Shown one piece after another: positions 24,906 through 33,054 of a DNA stretch of 64,000 nucleotides (position 1 is its first letter; each line of letters begins with the position of its first letter). Both the position numbers and the translations under genes were made by a program. The DNA is taken from contig NZ_JACXBP010000010.1 of NCBI RefSeq assembly GCF_014773485.1, positions 62,001-126,000 on the forward strand. The letters run 5' to 3'. The notes under the pieces are model-generated. The model worked only from the letters and a program-made list of their open reading frames with translations. It had not been told where the DNA came from and ran no database searches. Source of the DNA: Erwinia aphidicola. GTDB lineage: Bacteria > Pseudomonadota > Gammaproteobacteria > Enterobacterales > Enterobacteriaceae.

Positions 24906-25571
24906 ATGACGGTGGAGTGTATTTTTTTTGATTGCGACGGCACGCTGGTGGACAGTGAAATGCTCTGTACCCAGGCCTATGTGAACACATTTGCCAGGTT
25001 CGGCGCGCAGCTGTCACTGCAGGAGATGTTTGAGAAATACAAAGGCGTGAAGCTGTACGACATTATCGCCGATGTCTGCCAGCAGCACGGTCTGGATACC
25101 CCGGTTGAGATACTGGAACCCGCCTATCGCCAGGAGGTTGCGCGGCTGTTTGATCTTGAGCTGCAGCCCATTCGCGGGGCAAAAGCGCTGCTGGAACAGA
25201 TCGGCGTGCCGATGTGCGTGGTGTCCAACGGCACAGTGCCCAAAATGCAGCACTCGCTCGGCCTGACGCAGATGCTGCCATTTTTTGCTGACCGACTGTA
25301 CAGCGGCTACGATATCCAGCACTGGAAACCGGAACCGGAACTGATGTACCACGCGGCCAGGCAGATGGGCGTGCCGGTTGAGCGCTGCATTCTGGTGGAT
25401 GACTCAGAAGCGGGTGCCAGAGCGGGCATCGCCGCCGGGATCCCGGTATTCTACTACTGCGTGGATGCGCACAATCCGCCGCTCGATCATCCGCTGGTGA
25501 CGGTATTTGACGATATGGCCCAGCTGCCCGATCTGTGGCGCGCCAGGGGCTGGCAGCTCACACGCGGATAA
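24906..25571 (+). CDS. yieH: HAD-family sugar phosphatase YieH
   Basis: E. coli YieH is a HAD phosphatase described as a 6-phosphogluconate phosphatase. This 221-residue product shows all four HAD motifs: FFDCDGTLVDSE (nucleophile aspartate), VVSNGT, the lysine in HWKPEPELM, and ILVDDSEAGA. A helical cap domain lies between the first and second motifs. It aligns by eye with E. coli YieH throughout. It follows the LacI-type regulator by 58 bases in the same direction and may be read through from it. In E. coli it is next to adeP, so the glycosidase unit was inserted between the two. Confidence 0.9.
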   Translation: MTVECIFFDCDGTLVDSEMLCTQAYVNTFARFGAQLSLQEMFEKYKGVKLYDIIADVCQQHGLDTPVEILEPAYRQEVARLFDLELQPIRGAKALLEQIGVPMCVVSNGTVPKMQHSLGLTQMLPFFADRLYSGYDIQHWKPEPELMYHAARQMGVPVERCILVDDSEAGARAGIAAGIPVFYYCVDAHNPPLDHPLVTVFDDMAQLPDLWRARGWQLTRG

Positions 25572-25585
25572 AAAACAGCAACGCT

Positions 25586-25678
25586 GTCGGGGCGGACCTT
25601 CTTGATCGGTCCGTCCTTCTGCTGATTGGTGCGCATGGGTCACACGCGGGCCGACCAGGAGAAGCGGTCGGCCCCTAC
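25586..25678. repeat. Compound palindromic intergenic repeat after yieH
   Basis: Left hairpin: GTCGGGG then CGGACC-TTCTTGAT-CGGTCCG (25586-25616). Right hairpin: GGCCGACC-AGGAGAAGC-GGTCGGCC then CCCTAC (25649-25678). The layout, GT(A/C)GGGG-hairpin-spacer-hairpin-CCCCTAC, equals that at 2318 and 31681, with different stem sequences. It fills the gap between the convergent yieH and MFS genes and may serve as a bidirectional end structure. Confidence 0.7.
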
Positions 25679-25736
25679 GCGACCGCCGGCAGATAAATCA
25701 TCGTCATCAGGCCTGCGTGCCCTATCCGCTAATTTC

Positions 25737-26978
25737 TCAACCAATCGCCCCCAGCGTATCCTCATCCTGCCCCTGCTTTTTCGGCAGCAGGAACAGCGTG
25801 GCGAAGATATCCAGCAGGTAGATCAGCGCCAGCAGGGTAATAGCGGCGGTAAATGACCACTGGCTGACCAGCAGGCCAATCACCAGCGGACCAAAGCCGC
25901 CCACGCCACGACCCAGGTTAAACAACACGTTCTGCGCGGTAGCACGCACTTTCACCGGATAGATATCGGAGATGAGCGCACCGTAGCCGCCAATCATGCC
26001 GTTGACGAACATCCCCATCAGCGCGCCGGTAAACAGCATCACCGTCGGGTCACGCAGCTGCGCATAAACCACCACCATCACTACCGCACCAACCTGATAA
26101 ATCAGGAAGATTTTCCAGCGCGCGAAGCGATCCGCCAGCAGGCCAAACAGCCAGATGCCGAAGGTCATGCCGACCACCGTTACCGCCGTCCACAGGCCGG
26201 ATTTGGTCAGCGAGAAGCCAAACTGCGTGGAGAGGTAGCTGGGCATCCAGATCATCAGGCCGTAATAGCCGAAGTTCTGCACCGAGCAGAGAATAAAGAT
26301 GCCGATGCTGGCTTTGGTGGTGGCGGCATCGGCAAACAGCAGCCTGATGCGCGCCGGGAAAGACAGCCCCTGATTGACATCCACATGACGGGTGAACGCT
26401 TCCGGCTCGCCCATGCCGCGGCGAATAGCAAACGATGCCAGCGCGGGCAGAAGTCCAACGAGGAACATGCCGCGCCAGCCGATAATATCCAGCAGGAAAG
26501 GGGTAATAAACGCCGCCAGCAGGACGCCCAGCTGCCAGCCCATGCCGACCCACGCCGAGGCGCGATTGCGCTTGTTAGCAGGCCAGGCTTCAGCGATCAG
26601 CGCCATGCCGATGCCAAATTCACCGCCCAGCCCCATTCCCGCCAGAGTACGGTAGGCCAGCAGATCCCAGTAGCCCTGCGCCACGGCGCACAGCCCGGTG
26701 AACAGAGAAAACATCAGGATAGTAAAGGTCAGCACGCGAATGCGCCCAAGGCGATCGCTAAGGTGGCCGAAGATAATCCCGCCCAGCACCGCGCCGATCA
26801 GCGTCCAGGTCACCAGTGAACCCGCCTGGGAGGAGGTCAGCACCAGCGCCGCGCTAATCGCCGGCAGCATAAACCCGAGGATCAGCAGATCGAAGCCGTC
26901 CATTGCATAGCCGCTTACGGCGGCGATCATCGCTTTACCCGGCGTGACGCCGCGCTTGTCCGGTGGGGAGACTGACAT
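25737..26978 (-). CDS. MFS transporter (aromatic acid/sialate-type symporter group)
   Basis: A 413-residue permease with about twelve membrane helices. The segment GYAMDGFDLLILGFMLPAI at the first helix, GHLSDRLGR in the loop between helices 2 and 3, GMGLGGEFGIG in helix 4-5 and DIYPVKVRATAQN in the second half are marks of the AAHS/SHS groups that include MucK, BenK and NanT. The start at 26978 (MSVSPPDKRG) is preceded by AAGG and avoids an 11-residue extension from 27011. The substrate cannot be named from sequence. It is convergent with yieH and has no obvious enzyme partner. Confidence 0.8.
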   Translation of the reverse strand: MSVSPPDKRGVTPGKAMIAAVSGYAMDGFDLLILGFMLPAISAALVLTSSQAGSLVTWTLIGAVLGGIIFGHLSDRLGRIRVLTFTILMFSLFTGLCAVAQGYWDLLAYRTLAGMGLGGEFGIGMALIAEAWPANKRNRASAWVGMGWQLGVLLAAFITPFLLDIIGWRGMFLVGLLPALASFAIRRGMGEPEAFTRHVDVNQGLSFPARIRLLFADAATTKASIGIFILCSVQNFGYYGLMIWMPSYLSTQFGFSLTKSGLWTAVTVVGMTFGIWLFGLLADRFARWKIFLIYQVGAVVMVVVYAQLRDPTVMLFTGALMGMFVNGMIGGYGALISDIYPVKVRATAQNVLFNLGRGVGGFGPLVIGLLVSQWSFTAAITLLALIYLLDIFATLFLLPKKQGQDEDTLGAIG

Positions 26979-27119
26979 GCTTTTAACCTTCTGGTTTGAA
27001 TTTTGCCGCAAGTATAAGTTTCAACGCGGCGACAAGCCAAAGGAAAAACGGAGTGGATAGAGAGTCAGCCGGCCGTCTGGAGCTGACGGCCTGAGGGAGA
27101 GAGAAAGAAGCAATGATGT

Positions 27120-27353
27120 TCAGTGGCAGATATGCGCCATCTCGGCTTCAGACAGACCGGTAATTTTTATCACGGTGCTGCGATCGATGCCGTTTTGCAG
27201 CATGCTGCGCGCTAATTCTATCCGGGCCTGATTAAGGCCTTTGGCAAAACCACGCTTTTCACCGAGCTGGATACCCTGTTCAATACCCTTCTCAATACCC
27301 TGTTCAATACCCTTCTCAATACCCTTCTGCTCAAGCTGTTGTGCAATAGTCAT
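27120..27353 (-). CDS. Possible intragenic small protein within rpn (RpnS-like)
   Basis: An internal ATG at 27351-27353, in the same frame as rpn, would give a 77-residue protein (MTIAQQLEQKGIEK... to the shared stop). It is preceded by GGGGA with a seven-base spacer. In several enterobacterial rpn genes the C-terminal part is known to be translated separately as an inhibitor of the nuclease. This assignment is an inference from position and the start context. Confidence 0.35.
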   Translation of the reverse strand: MTIAQQLEQKGIEKGIEQGIEKGIEQGIQLGEKRGFAKGLNQARIELARSMLQNGIDRSTVIKITGLSEAEMAHICH

Positions 27354-28106
27354 CAGTTCGTCCCCATGTTGCGGCACGCGTTGTGCCAGCTCACGAACAA
27401 AGGCTTCAGCGTCCAACGTTTCGCCAGCCTGTACAATGTAGTGTACCAGCGATACTACCTGTGATGAAGAAAGATATCCGGCCAGCAGGATGGGAACAAG
27501 CTTGTCCATCAGTTCTGCCAGATCTCTGAGATGAATGTGTTTCTGCAGCAGGGTCAGTGCCGCCAAACTGCGATGGTCTGCGATTACATCGTCAGATATA
27601 ACGGTGACATCAACCAGGGGAAAATGACTACTGTAAAGCTTCGCCGCTAGCGCCGGATTACAAAATTCATCCAACCAGCAGGTTGAATAGGGATACGGGG
27701 TACGCTTCCCCATATAGAACAGCACGGGTATTACCAATGGCAGCTTTTTATGGCCCGCATCAAGATGCCGCTGCATTGATGCTACTGCATACCGCAACAA
27801 CCTGAATGCCATATGTTTATCTGGGGTCGACTGGTGTTCAATGAGCACGTGGATATAACCATCATCTTCATCCGTAGTCTTCAGGCTGTAGAGCACGTCG
27901 CTAAAATACTGGCGGAGGTTATCCTCAACAAAGGAACCTGACTCAAGCTTCAGCGTACTGAGGTCACAGATAGCGTGCAGTTCTGCCGGAAGATGGATAT
28001 CCAGGAAGTCGCGTGCAACCTCCGGATGCGTCAGAAACTGGCGAAATGTTGCATCATGGGGGGTAGGCGTACTGCTTTTATTATTCATTGGCTGATAGCT
28101 TTCCAT
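27120..28106 (-). CDS. Rpn-family recombination-promoting nuclease/putative transposase
   Basis: Rpn (YhgA-like) proteins are PD-(D/E)XK-type DNA endonucleases that promote RecA-independent recombination in E. coli and have been linked to phage defence. The 328-residue product begins with the family hallmark TPTPHDATFRQFLTHPEVARDFLDIHLP. The nuclease core includes the D-x(n)-ExQ-type segment DVLYSL...GYIHVLIEHQSTPDK, and FRLLRYAVASMQRHL follows. The C-terminal third carries a low-complexity (KGIE)n tract from about residue 260 and ends in a helix-turn-like ITGLSEAEMAHI. No transposon ends were seen around it. The start at 28106 has no clear ribosome binding site; 28088 is possible. Confidence 0.85.
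   Translation of the reverse strand: MESYQPMNNKSSTPTPHDATFRQFLTHPEVARDFLDIHLPAELHAICDLSTLKLESGSFVEDNLRQYFSDVLYSLKTTDEDDGYIHVLIEHQSTPDKHMAFRLLRYAVASMQRHLDAGHKKLPLVIPVLFYMGKRTPYPYSTCWLDEFCNPALAAKLYSSHFPLVDVTVISDDVIADHRSLAALTLLQKHIHLRDLAELMDKLVPILLAGYLSSSQVVSLVHYIVQAGETLDAEAFVRELAQRVPQHGDELMTIAQQLEQKGIEKGIEQGIEKGIEQGIQLGEKRGFAKGLNQARIELARSMLQNGIDRSTVIKITGLSEAEMAHICH
27271..27330. repeat. 12-bp tandem repeat inside rpn
   Basis: Five 12-base units, alternating ATACCCTGTTCA and ATACCCTTCTCA with a diverged last unit, encode the four-residue repeat (K/Q)GIE. Because the unit is a multiple of three, copy-number change by slippage would lengthen or shorten the protein without breaking the frame. Confidence 0.85.
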
Positions 28107-28200
28107 GCTGGTTACCCGAAATTACAACAAGCATCGTTCAGAATAATAAAATGCTTGTGCAAAACAGAAATTCTGAACATATTTTGCACAATTTATAGAC

Positions 28201-28226
28201 AAAAAAAAGGCCAGACGTGCTGGCCT
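28201..28226 (-). terminator. Terminator of the pst-phoU operon
   Basis: Read on the minus strand, AGGCCAG-CACGT-CTGGCCT is followed by a run of eight T. It begins 18 bases after the phoU stop. Confidence 0.85.
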
Positions 28227-28244
28227 CTATTTTTCTCCGGCTGC

Positions 28245-28982
28245 TTAGCCCGGACTGTTTTCGCCGCTGTCGTCGCCGGTCAGCAGCTTATCCAGCTGGT
28301 CGCCACCCACGTGGCGGAAATCCTGGCCTTTGACGAAGTAGAAGATAATTTCGCAGATGTTCTGGCAGCGGTCACCGATACGCTCGATGGCGCGGGCGCA
28401 GAACAACGCGGTCAGCACGCTGGGGATGGTGCGCGGGTCTTCCATCATATAGGTCATCAGCTGACGCACGATGCCCTCATACTCCTGGTCCACTTTCTTA
28501 TCTTCGCGGTAGATCTCAATCGCCGCGTTCAGGTCCATACGCGCGAAAGCATCCAGCACGTCGTGCAGCATCTCAATGGTGTGGTGCCCCATCGACTCCA
28601 GGCTCACCAGCAGCGGCTGATGCTGCTGGGTAAATTTTTCCAGCGCGGTGCGGCAGATCTTCTCGGCCACGTCACCGATACGTTCCAGCTCGGAGATGGT
28701 TTTGATGATCGCCATCACCAGACGCAGGTCGCTGGCGGTCGGCTGACGTTTGGCGATGATGCGCACGCAGGCTTCATCAATCTCCACTTCCATCATGTTG
28801 ACCTTGTGATCGCCTTCGATCACCTTATTCGCCAACTCACCGTCCTGATTGTGCATCGCGGTGATCGCGTCGGTCAGCTGCTGTTCAACCATGCCGCCCA
28901 TGGTCATCACCTGGGTGCGGATGTGCTCCAGCTCGGCGTTGAACTGGCCGGAGATGTGTTTGTTCAGGTTCAGGCTATCCAT
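28245..28982 (-). CDS. phoU: Phosphate signalling complex protein PhoU
   Basis: PhoU links the PstSCAB transporter to the PhoR/PhoB two-component system and represses the Pho regulon when phosphate is plentiful. The 245-residue protein has two PhoU helical repeats, with acidic metal-binding patterns such as EVEIDEACVRIIAKRQP and ERIGDVAEKI in the first and ERIGDRCQNICEII in the second. It is slightly longer than E. coli PhoU (241). It is the last gene of the pst operon, 17 bases after pstB. Confidence 0.97.
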   Translation of the reverse strand: MDSLNLNKHISGQFNAELEHIRTQVMTMGGMVEQQLTDAITAMHNQDGELANKVIEGDHKVNMMEVEIDEACVRIIAKRQPTASDLRLVMAIIKTISELERIGDVAEKICRTALEKFTQQHQPLLVSLESMGHHTIEMLHDVLDAFARMDLNAAIEIYREDKKVDQEYEGIVRQLMTYMMEDPRTIPSVLTALFCARAIERIGDRCQNICEIIFYFVKGQDFRHVGGDQLDKLLTGDDSGENSPG

Positions 28983-28999
28983 TGTGTTCTCCAGTCAAA

Positions 29000-29767
29000 T
29001 CAACCGTAACGGCCGGTAATGTAATCTTCAGTCTGCTTCTGATGCGGCTTGGTGAACAGCGTATCCGTGTCGCTGAACTCGATCAGTTCGCCGAGGTACA
29101 TAAATGCCGTGTGGTCGGAGCAACGCGCAGCCTGCTGCATGTTGTGGGTCACGATCACCACGGTGTAATCCTGTTTCAGTTCGGTAATCAGCTCTTCGAT
29201 GCGCCCGGTCGAGATCGGGTCGAGCGCCGAACATGGCTCATCCAGCAGCAGCACTTCCGGGCGGATAGCGATGCCGCGCGCAATGCACAGACGCTGCTGC
29301 TGCCCGCCGGAGAGACTGTAGCCGCTCTGATGCAGCTTGTCTTTGGTTTCTGTCCACAGCGCGGCTTTAGTCAGCGCCCACTGCACGCGCTCGTCCATAT
29401 CGGCACGCGACAGCTTTTCGAACAGGCGCACGCCAAACGCGATGTTGTCGTAGATCGACATCGGGAACGGGGTTGGCTTCTGAAACACCATGCCAACGCG
29501 CGCGCGCAGCAGGGCGATATCCTGGTTTGCGGTGAGAATGTTTTCACCATCCAGCAGGATCTCGCCTTCAGCACGCTGCTCAGGATAGAGCGAAAACATC
29601 TTGTTGAAGGTGCGCAGCAGGGTGGATTTGCCGCAGCCTGACGGGCCGATAAACGCCGTCACCTGGTTTTTCGCGATATCCAGATTGATATTTTTCAGCG
29701 CATGGAATTTTCCGTAATAGAAGTTCAAATCACGAACCTGAATCATCTTGGCGGAATTACTCATCAT
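29000..29767 (-). CDS. pstB: Phosphate ABC transporter ATP-binding protein
   Basis: PstB hydrolyses ATP to drive phosphate import through PstA-PstC. The 255 residues include Walker A GPSGCGKST, the Q-loop in VFQKPTPFP, the ABC signature LSGGQQQRLCIARG, Walker B VLLLDEPCSALD and the H-loop in VIVTHNMQQA. ATG 29767 is followed at once by a second ATG; either may be used. The gene lies 45 bases after pstA in the pstSCAB-phoU operon. Confidence 0.97.
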   Translation of the reverse strand: MMSNSAKMIQVRDLNFYYGKFHALKNINLDIAKNQVTAFIGPSGCGKSTLLRTFNKMFSLYPEQRAEGEILLDGENILTANQDIALLRARVGMVFQKPTPFPMSIYDNIAFGVRLFEKLSRADMDERVQWALTKAALWTETKDKLHQSGYSLSGGQQQRLCIARGIAIRPEVLLLDEPCSALDPISTGRIEELITELKQDYTVVIVTHNMQQAARCSDHTAFMYLGELIEFSDTDTLFTKPHQKQTEDYITGRYG

Positions 29768-29812
29768 TTTTATCTCACTTAGTCCGCACCGCTTAAGCCG
29801 TGCGGCACAGTA

Positions 29813-30700
29813 TTAATGTTTGCTCTTGGCGAAAATCACGCGGGCCAGGATGTTCAGTAACAGTACGCACAGCGTAATAATCAGCACGCCCGCCCATGCC
29901 AGGCTCTGCCAGTCGGCAAACGGGCTCATGGCGAACTTAAAGATAGTGACCGGCAGGTTCGCCAGCGGCTGCATCATATCGGTGCTCCAGAACTGGTTCG
30001 ACAATGAGGTAAACAGCAGCGGGGCGGTCTCTCCGGCAATGCGGGCAATCGCCAGCAGCACGCCGGTGAGGATGCCGGAAACCGACGCTTTCAGGGTGAT
30101 TGCCGAAATCATCTTCCATTTCGGGGTGCCCAGCGCGTAGGCCGCTTCACGCAGGCTGTCCGGCACCAGTTTCAGCATGTTCTCGGTGGTGCGGATCACA
30201 ATCGGGATCTGCAACAGCGCCAGCGCGACCACGCCAGCCCAGCCGGAGAAGTGCTGCATCTGCGCCACCACGATGGTGTAAACAAACAGACCGACGACGA
30301 TAGACGGTGCGGAGAGCAGAATGTCGTTAATGAAACGGGTGATCTCTGCCAGCCAGGATTTACGCCCGTACTCGGCAAGGTAGATACCCGCCATAATGCC
30401 CAGCGGCGTGCCAAATACCGTGGACCAGAGGATCAGCAGGCCGCTGCCCGCGAGGGCGTTAGCCAGCCCGCCACCCGCCGTGTTCGGCGGTGGGGTGTTT
30501 TCAGTAAACAGCGACAGCGACATGCCGTCGATACCGCGTGTCACCGTAGCGAACAGGATCCACACCAGCCAGAACAGGCCAAAGGCCATGGTCAGCAGCG
30601 ACAGGGTGAGGGCAATGCGGTTCTTCATGCGGCGCCACGCCTGCATTTTGCGGCGTGAGGCTAACAGCTCGGCGCGAGCCTGCATTTCCATGGTGGTCAT
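29813..30700 (-). CDS. pstA: Phosphate ABC transporter permease PstA
   Basis: One of the two inner-membrane permease subunits of the high-affinity phosphate importer. The 295-residue protein has six predicted helices and the coupling-loop segment EAAYALGTPKWKMISAITLKAS that contacts PstB. Its first four bases overlap the end of pstC (ATGA), indicating coupled translation. Confidence 0.96.
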   Translation of the reverse strand: MTTMEMQARAELLASRRKMQAWRRMKNRIALTLSLLTMAFGLFWLVWILFATVTRGIDGMSLSLFTENTPPPNTAGGGLANALAGSGLLILWSTVFGTPLGIMAGIYLAEYGRKSWLAEITRFINDILLSAPSIVVGLFVYTIVVAQMQHFSGWAGVVALALLQIPIVIRTTENMLKLVPDSLREAAYALGTPKWKMISAITLKASVSGILTGVLLAIARIAGETAPLLFTSLSNQFWSTDMMQPLANLPVTIFKFAMSPFADWQSLAWAGVLIITLCVLLLNILARVIFAKSKH

Positions 30701-31659
30701 GAGCGCGCTCCTTCACTTTTCGCCAGGCGCATAATCATCAGTTTTGAACAGGCCAGCACGATAAAGGTAATCACAAACAGGATCAGGCCCAGCTCCATCA
30801 GCGCAGCGGTGTGCACGCCGGATTCGGCTTCAGCAAACTCGTTGGCCAGCGCGGAGGTAATGCTGTTGCCCGGCATAAACAGCGACGCGCTGTCGAGCTG
30901 GTAGGTGTTACCGATGATAAAGGTCACCGCCATGGTTTCACCCAGTGCGCGCCCAAGGCCGAGCATCACGCCGCCGATCACCCCGTTCTTGGTGAACGGC
31001 AGCACCACGCGCCAGATCACTTCCCAGGTGGTACAGCCGATGCCATAAGCGGACTCTTTCATCATCACCGGCGTCTGCTCGAATACGTCACGCATTACCG
31101 AGGCAATGTAAGGAATGATCATGATCGCGAGGATAATTCCGGCGGCCAGGATACCGATACCAAATGCCGGACCGGAGAACAGCGCACCGACGATCGGGAT
31201 GTTCGCCATCACATCGCCCACCGGCTGCTGGAAATAAGTGGCGAACAGCGGGGCGAAGATAAACAGCCCCCACATGCCGTAGACAATGCTGGGGATCGCT
31301 GCCAGCAGTTCAATCGCCACGCCTAACGGGCGACGCAGCCAGGCGGGTGCCAGTTCAGTCAGGAACAGGGCGATGCCGAAACTGACCGGGACAGCGATCA
31401 GCAGGGCGATAATCGAGGTCACGACGGTACCGTAAATCGGCACCAGCGCACCAAATTGTTCGTTTGGCGCATCCCACTCTTTGGTCCACAGGAAGGAGAA
31501 ACCAAATTTCTGGATGCTCGGCCATGAGGAGAACAGCAGGGAAACGATAATACCGCCAAGCAGCAACAGCACAATCAGCGCAGCCAGTTTGACCAGTGCG
31601 CCGAAGATGATGTCACCTTGCTTGCCGGGAGCTTTGAATGTCGGCTTGGTTGCAGCCAT
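30697..31659 (-). CDS. pstC: Phosphate ABC transporter permease PstC
   Basis: The partner permease of PstA, 320 residues with six predicted membrane helices. The substrate-path arginine and glutamate fall in the GVAIELLAAIPSIVYGMWG region. The coupling loop is ESAYGIGCTTWEVIWRVVLP, followed by LGRALGETMAV. It is separated from pstS by 91 bases that hold a compound palindromic repeat, which may reduce read-through from the abundant pstS message. Confidence 0.96.
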   Translation of the reverse strand: MAATKPTFKAPGKQGDIIFGALVKLAALIVLLLLGGIIVSLLFSSWPSIQKFGFSFLWTKEWDAPNEQFGALVPIYGTVVTSIIALLIAVPVSFGIALFLTELAPAWLRRPLGVAIELLAAIPSIVYGMWGLFIFAPLFATYFQQPVGDVMANIPIVGALFSGPAFGIGILAAGIILAIMIIPYIASVMRDVFEQTPVMMKESAYGIGCTTWEVIWRVVLPFTKNGVIGGVMLGLGRALGETMAVTFIIGNTYQLDSASLFMPGNSITSALANEFAEAESGVHTAALMELGLILFVITFIVLACSKLMIMRLAKSEGARS

Positions 31660-31680
31660 AGCAGTCTCGATAGTGAAATT

Positions 31681-31735
31681 GTCGGGGCGGCATCGCTGCC
31701 GCCCGGAGTACAGGCCGGGGGTTCCCGGCCCCTAC
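31681..31735. repeat. Compound palindromic repeat between pstS and pstC
   Basis: GTCGGGGCGGCA-TCGC-TGCCGCC (31681-31703) is followed by GGCCGGG-GGTT-CCCGGCC and CCTAC (31713-31735). It has the same two-hairpin layout as the repeats at 2318 and 25586. It lies inside the pst operon, just where E. coli also has structured RNA separating the abundant pstS mRNA from pstC. Confidence 0.75.
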
Positions 31736-31750
31736 AAATACTGACTTCGC

Positions 31751-32791
31751 TTAGTACAGTGCTTTACCTGAGCTGTCTTTTACGTTGGCTTTCCAGGCAG
31801 CACGGATCTGCTCAACCACGGAATCCGGCAGCGTGGCGTAGTCCAGGCTGGTCGTGGTTTTGCCACCGTTTTTGTAGGCCCAGTCAAAGAACTTCAGCAC
31901 GGTTGCGCCTTTCTCAGCGTTAGCCTGCTCTTTGTGAACCAGAATGAAAGTGGTTGAGGTGATTGGCCAGGCGTTGTCGCCCTTCTGGAAAGTCAGATCC
32001 TGAGCAAACGATTTGCTCCAGTCAGCGCCTTTAGCCGCATCGCTGAAGCTCTGCTCGCTTGGCTCAACCGCTTTACCATCGGCATCCATCAGCTTGGTGT
32101 ACGCCAGGCTATTCTGCTTGGCGTAGGCATACTCAACGTAACCGATTGAGCCTGGCAGACGCTGAACAAACGCGGCCACGCCGTCGTTGCCCTTGCCGCC
32201 CAGACCGACTGGCCAGTTAACGGTGCTGCCTGCGCCAATTTTGCCTTTCCAGTCGCTGTTCACTTTTGACAGGTAGCTGGTGAAGACGAATGAGGTGCCT
32301 GAACCGTCAGCGCGGCGCACCACGTTGATGTTGGAGTCTGGCAGCTTCACGCCCGGGTTCAGCTTGGTGATAGCCGGGTCGTTCCACTTTTTGATGGTGC
32401 CAAGGTAGATGTCGCCAACGGTTTTGCCGTCCAGCGTCAGCTGGCCAGATTTGATACCAGGAATATTAACCGCCAGTACCACGCCGCCAATAACTGTCGG
32501 AAACTGGAACAGGCCATTTTTGGCTAAATCTTCGTCTTTCATCGGCGCATCTGACGCACCGAAATCGACGGTTTTCGCAATGATCTGCTTCACGCCGCCG
32601 GATGAACCAATCCCCTGATAGTTAACCTGGCTGCCCGTTTCTTTGTTGTACTCCGCAGCCCATTTGTTATACACAGGGGCAGGGAAAGTCCCGCCAGCAC
32701 CGGTCAGATTCGTCGCTGCCATGGCAGAAACAGCGCTCAGAGAAAGGGTTACTGCGACGAATTTAGCCAGGGTTTTGTGCATCAGTGTCAT
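31751..32791 (-). CDS. pstS: Periplasmic phosphate-binding protein
   Basis: PstS captures phosphate in the periplasm and hands it to PstCAB. The 346-residue precursor has a signal peptide (KTLAKFVAVTLSLSAVSAMA) and a mature start ATNLTGAGGTFPAP, whose threonine and glycine residues bind phosphate. Further binding segments are GSSGGVKQI and RADGSGTSFVFTSYLSK. The start at 32791 has GGAGGG four bases upstream. It is the promoter-proximal gene of the operon, driven by tandem Pho boxes just upstream. Confidence 0.97.
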   Translation of the reverse strand: MTLMHKTLAKFVAVTLSLSAVSAMAATNLTGAGGTFPAPVYNKWAAEYNKETGSQVNYQGIGSSGGVKQIIAKTVDFGASDAPMKDEDLAKNGLFQFPTVIGGVVLAVNIPGIKSGQLTLDGKTVGDIYLGTIKKWNDPAITKLNPGVKLPDSNINVVRRADGSGTSFVFTSYLSKVNSDWKGKIGAGSTVNWPVGLGGKGNDGVAAFVQRLPGSIGYVEYAYAKQNSLAYTKLMDADGKAVEPSEQSFSDAAKGADWSKSFAQDLTFQKGDNAWPITSTTFILVHKEQANAEKGATVLKFFDWAYKNGGKTTTSLDYATLPDSVVEQIRAAWKANVKDSSGKALY

Positions 32792-32866
32792 GTTCCCTCC
32801 ACGGGATTGAAAAGTCAGGTCAGTTGCCGTGTTTGTCTAATTAATGATTGCTGCTGGAGGCAAAAT

Positions 32867-32915
32867 AGGACAGTTTGGTGACAGTAAAATGTACGTTATA
32901 TGACACTTTTGTGAC
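32867..32915 (-). promoter_or_regulatory. Tandem Pho boxes of the pst promoter
   Basis: On the minus strand, TGTCA-like heptamers recur every 11 bases: GTCAC, TGTCAT, GTACAT, TGTCAC, TGTCCT. They form two adjacent 18-base Pho boxes (32889-32906 and 32867-32884) that match the PhoB consensus CTGTCATAWAWCTGTCAY in most positions. A -10 like TATTTT follows at about 32860-32866. PhoB should activate pstSCAB-phoU from here when phosphate is scarce. Confidence 0.85.
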
Positions 32916-33054
32916 GACCTTCGAAATCCTGCCGTGCTGTATTCATCAGCACCTTGATGCTAAAACCCGCTTTAAGTGCGATCGCTCTCCCTGCCGCTGC
33001 GCTGCTTTTTCACGGTGCTATTTTTGACTCTCCATTGGACAGGAGATAAACATC

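Noticed and set aside
27268..27333. Short repeats in rpn as a CRISPR array
   Set aside because: Units are 12 bases, directly adjacent and in coding frame, with no spacers.
27120..28106. The Rpn gene as part of an insertion sequence
   Set aside because: No terminal inverted repeats or target duplications were seen around it, and Rpn proteins usually occur as stand-alone genes.
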